DNA of 64,000 bases from Nocardiopsis ansamitocini. GTDB taxonomy: Bacteria; Actinomycetota; Actinomycetes; Streptosporangiales; Streptosporangiaceae. Both the position numbers and the translations under genes were made by a program. Below, piece after piece: positions 62,430 through 64,000 of the stretch (positions are counted from its first letter, which is position 1; each line of letters begins with the position of its first letter). Location: contig NZ_BSQG01000001.1 of NCBI RefSeq assembly GCF_030268225.1, positions 1 to 64,000 of the forward strand, read 5' to 3'. Below the pieces are notes generated by a model. The model saw nothing but the letters and a program-made list of their open reading frames with translations. It was not told the DNA's origin and made no database searches.

Positions 62430-62686
62430 CAGGAGGTGTCCCCGCTGAGTGATGCGGTGGGGGTGCGCGGGGTTTCGTGGAGCAGGTCGTGGAACTGCGC
62501 TGCGGGGTAGCGGCGCGCTCCGCCTGGGGTGTTCACGTAGGTGATGAGGCCCTTGTTGGCCCAGCGGGCCACGGTGGAGGCGTCCACCCCGAACAGGGTC
62601 GCTACCTGGTGGTTCATCAACAGGGCGCCGTGGACGCCTTCCAGCGGCGTATCCGGGCCGGTGGGGGTGGGGTCGGTGCAAGACAT
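62429..62686 (-). CDS. BldC-like MerR-type small DNA-binding protein
   Basis: This 85-residue protein contains MNHQVATLFGVDASTVARWA, NKGLITYVNTPGGARRYPAA, QFHDLL, the winged-helix core of BldC/excisionase-like regulators. ATG 62686. Its TGA shares a base with the ATG of the DUF5753-like gene. BldC proteins control development and secondary metabolism in Streptomyces; the chromosomal target here is unknown. Confidence 0.85.
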   Translation of the reverse strand: MSCTDPTPTGPDTPLEGVHGALLMNHQVATLFGVDASTVARWANKGLITYVNTPGGARRYPAAQFHDLLHETPRTPTASLSGDTS

Positions 62687-62762
62687 GAGAGTGAGGAGTC
62701 CGTTCGGGCAGTATCAGCACACGCCTTGGACGGCAGGCGCACACCTGGTGGTCGAGGGGTGG

Positions 62763-62802
62763 GAGGGGCCGCGCGTCGGGGTGAGCGAACGCGCGGCCCC
62801 TC
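62763..62802. terminator. terminator hairpin
   Basis: 13-bp perfect stem GAGGGGCCGCGCG (62763-62775) with 62790-62802 and a 14-nt loop, just after the minus-strand three-gene unit ending at 62820 and before the BldC-like gene's start region. Confidence 0.7.
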
Positions 62803-62819
62803 GCTTGAGGGCCGGCTGG

Positions 62820-63092
62820 TCACCGGCCGGGGCGGTCCGAGGAGTCGGGGTGGTCGTCCAGGGCGCGTTGCTCGGCGCCCAGCTGGGTGAGGAGGGCGTC
62901 GAGGGTGGGGGCGTGCAGGTGACGCCTGCGCCCGTGTGCGTGTTCGGCCTGGGTCAGGGGTGCGCGCCGGTGTGCGTTCCACGCCCGTTGGGGGTCAGCG
63001 GTGGGGGTGTGGGTGATGGTCCAGGCCGGGAAGTCCCACCGCACCCGGGCCAAGGCCGAAGCAACACTGTCGGGGGCGACCACTGTCCTCAC
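62820..63092 (-). CDS. small hypothetical protein
   Basis: This 90-residue protein starts at GTG 63092, overlapping the upstream stop as GTGA (VRTVVAPDSVASALARVRWD). It contains WTITHTPTADPQRAWNAHRR and a C-terminal acidic tail LDDHPDSSDRPGR. No family recognised. Coupled third gene of the anti-sigma-ATPase unit. Confidence 0.55.
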   Translation of the reverse strand: MRTVVAPDSVASALARVRWDFPAWTITHTPTADPQRAWNAHRRAPLTQAEHAHGRRRHLHAPTLDALLTQLGAEQRALDDHPDSSDRPGR

Positions 63093-63499
63093 CGGCCCGG
63101 TGGGCACTGCGCCGGGGCGTGGGCGCGTACGCGGGGTGCGGTGTAGGCCCGCAGGGGTGAGGGCGGCTCGTAGACGTGCAGGCAGTGGTCCAACAACTCC
63201 ACGTCCGAGACCGCGAGCACGTGGGCGGTGACCCGGTTGCGCGCGGCATAAGGCGCGGCCTCGCCATAGCGGTAGGTCACCTCCCACAGAGCCGAATGCG
63301 ACTCCGCCACCTCAGCGAAACGCGGATAGTCCGGAATACGCGGCACCACCCGCGCCTGACGCAGCGGAACTGGTTGCGGCTCGACCGAAACAGTGCTGGC
63401 ACCAGAGGAGCCGACGCAGTGGCGGCCCGCTCGCCGGGCGGGCATCACCGCCGCCACCAACAACACACCCGCCAACGCGAGCAGAGAAAAGAAACGCAT
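63089..63499 (-). CDS. small membrane-anchored or secreted hypothetical protein
   Basis: This 136-residue protein starts at ATG 63499 (MRFFSLLALAGVLLVAAVMP) with one N-terminal hydrophobic segment that could be a signal anchor. The rest is soluble (PDYPRFAEVAESHSALWEV, AYTAPRVRAHAP). No family recognised. It lies 14 bp after the ATPase-fold gene and overlaps the next gene by GTGA. Confidence 0.55.
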   Translation of the reverse strand: MRFFSLLALAGVLLVAAVMPARRAGRHCVGSSGASTVSVEPQPVPLRQARVVPRIPDYPRFAEVAESHSALWEVTYRYGEAAPYAARNRVTAHVLAVSDVELLDHCLHVYEPPSPLRAYTAPRVRAHAPAQCPPGR

Positions 63500-63513
63500 G
63501 AGGTAGTCCTCGG

Positions 63514-63903
63514 TCAAGAATGCGGTTGGGAAGACCGCGCGGGAATAGGAGGCAGGCCGATGTCGGCCCAGGTGGTGGTGTCTCCGTTCACCTGCCGGTG
63601 GGAGCCGATGGAGGCGAGCAGCGACACCAGGCCAAGCGGGTCAGGGGCACCAGGCTCAGTCAGGGAGTCGTGAGTCCGAGGATTGGTGCCGCGCTGATCG
63701 GTGACCTCGATACGTACGTGGTCGGGACCAATGACGTGGATGGTGATTTCGCCATGAGAAACCCGAACCGCGGATGCGACCAGTTCAGAAGAGACCAAGA
63801 CGGCGGTATCGAGCGAGGGGTGGGCAGCAAGGGCATCGCGAATCGCGCTGCGGACCATACGTGGCGCAGAGGGCGAAGCCTCCACAGTGATGATCCGTTC
63901 CAT
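63514..63903 (-). CDS. HATPase_c_2 (anti-sigma RsbW-like) ATP-binding protein
   Basis: This 129-residue GHKL-fold protein has an N-box-like helix DTAVLVSSELVASAVRVSHG and a G1-like DHVRIEVTDQRGTNP strand, then DPLGLVSLLASIGSHRQVNG and TTTWADIGLP. The Asn of the N-box is replaced (AVRVSHG for NAVRHG), suggesting weakened or lost kinase activity. Such small proteins are abundant in actinomycetes next to DUF397/DUF5753 regulators. ATG 63903 lies just downstream of triplicated operators. Confidence 0.82.
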   Translation of the reverse strand: MERIITVEASPSAPRMVRSAIRDALAAHPSLDTAVLVSSELVASAVRVSHGEITIHVIGPDHVRIEVTDQRGTNPRTHDSLTEPGAPDPLGLVSLLASIGSHRQVNGDTTTWADIGLPPIPARSSQPHS

Positions 63904-63918
63904 ACCGACCTGCCTTTA

Positions 63919-63978
63919 AATCTGAACGTGCAGATTAAAAATCTGTACGTGCAGCTTGTTTTAGCACGTACAGGTTTG
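63919..63978 (-). promoter_or_regulatory. three CTGWACGTGC operator copies
   Basis: AATCTG-AACGTG-CAGATT (63919-63936, palindromic), AATCTGTACGTGCAGCTT (63940-63957) and the inverse copy AGCACGTACAGG (from 63963) stand in an AT-rich promoter directly before the anti-sigma-ATPase gene. Spacing of the first two is 21 bp (two helical turns). The cognate regulator is not in the window. Confidence 0.65.
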
Positions 63979-64000
63979 TCAAGCTGATCGCGAGAAATCG

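Overview
The window is GC-rich actinomycete chromosome. GTG starts are frequent, genes overlap by GTGA/ATGA, and the content includes a BldC-like and a DUF5753-type protein, F420/FMN luciferase-like monooxygenases, many GntR/TetR/IclR regulators and a type I-E style CRISPR repeat. A Nocardiopsis-like or related actinomycete is plausible, but no ribosomal or tRNA gene is present to fix the taxonomy.

Layout. (1) 1-3770 is a polymorphic-toxin tail and IS graveyard. A Hint/toxin C-terminus with its immunity gene is followed by a second, headless Hint module carrying another, frameshifted, toxin plus immunity gene, and by broken IS30- and IS5-type transposases. (2) 3827-11967 is a compact candidate metal-acquisition locus. 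It has an MFS exporter, a four-gene biosynthetic operon (methyltransferase-like, DUF364, GHMP/PduX-like kinase, SbnA-like PLP enzyme) and a FecCD-type ABC importer. All three transcription units are preceded by similar palindromes that look like Zur boxes. (3) 12475-19508 holds a secreted protein, an LLM oxidoreductase, a VWA remnant, an ECF sigma factor, a membrane protein, an AA10 polysaccharide monooxygenase and a carotenoid oxygenase. (4) 19594-36188 holds a TetR regulator divergent from the carotenoid oxygenase, a GntR-controlled dehydratase/oxidoreductase/transporter set, a GntR-acdS (ACC deaminase) pair, an LhgO-type oxidase, a YeeE/YedE sulfur transporter and a CorC-type transporter.

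(5) 36387-60227 is a large organosulfur-scavenging island. It contains six flavin-dependent LLM monooxygenases of SsuD type or nearby, two of NtaA/DmoA type in a separate operon, three ABC importers, an N-acetyltransferase, two flavin reductases, an IclR regulator and, within one sulfonate-uptake operon, a homologue of the DszB sulfinate desulfinase. The operons share a TTTCCTACT-type promoter motif. I read the region as several parallel routes (S-alkylcysteine salvage, alkanesulfonate cleavage, and a sulfonate/sulfinate route ending in desulfination) under a common sulfur-starvation control. One SsuD-like gene has an in-frame TGA that cuts off a conserved C-terminus.

(6) 60465-61593 is a 19-repeat CRISPR array with its leader on the right and no cas genes in the window. 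(7) 61902-63903 holds small regulator genes typical of actinomycetes: a freestanding DUF5753-like domain coupled to a BldC-like protein, and an anti-sigma-type ATPase operon behind triplicated CTGWACGTGC operators at the right edge.

All family assignments come from reading translated sequence. No database search was run, and the metallophore and sulfur pathway assignments are inferences from gene content.
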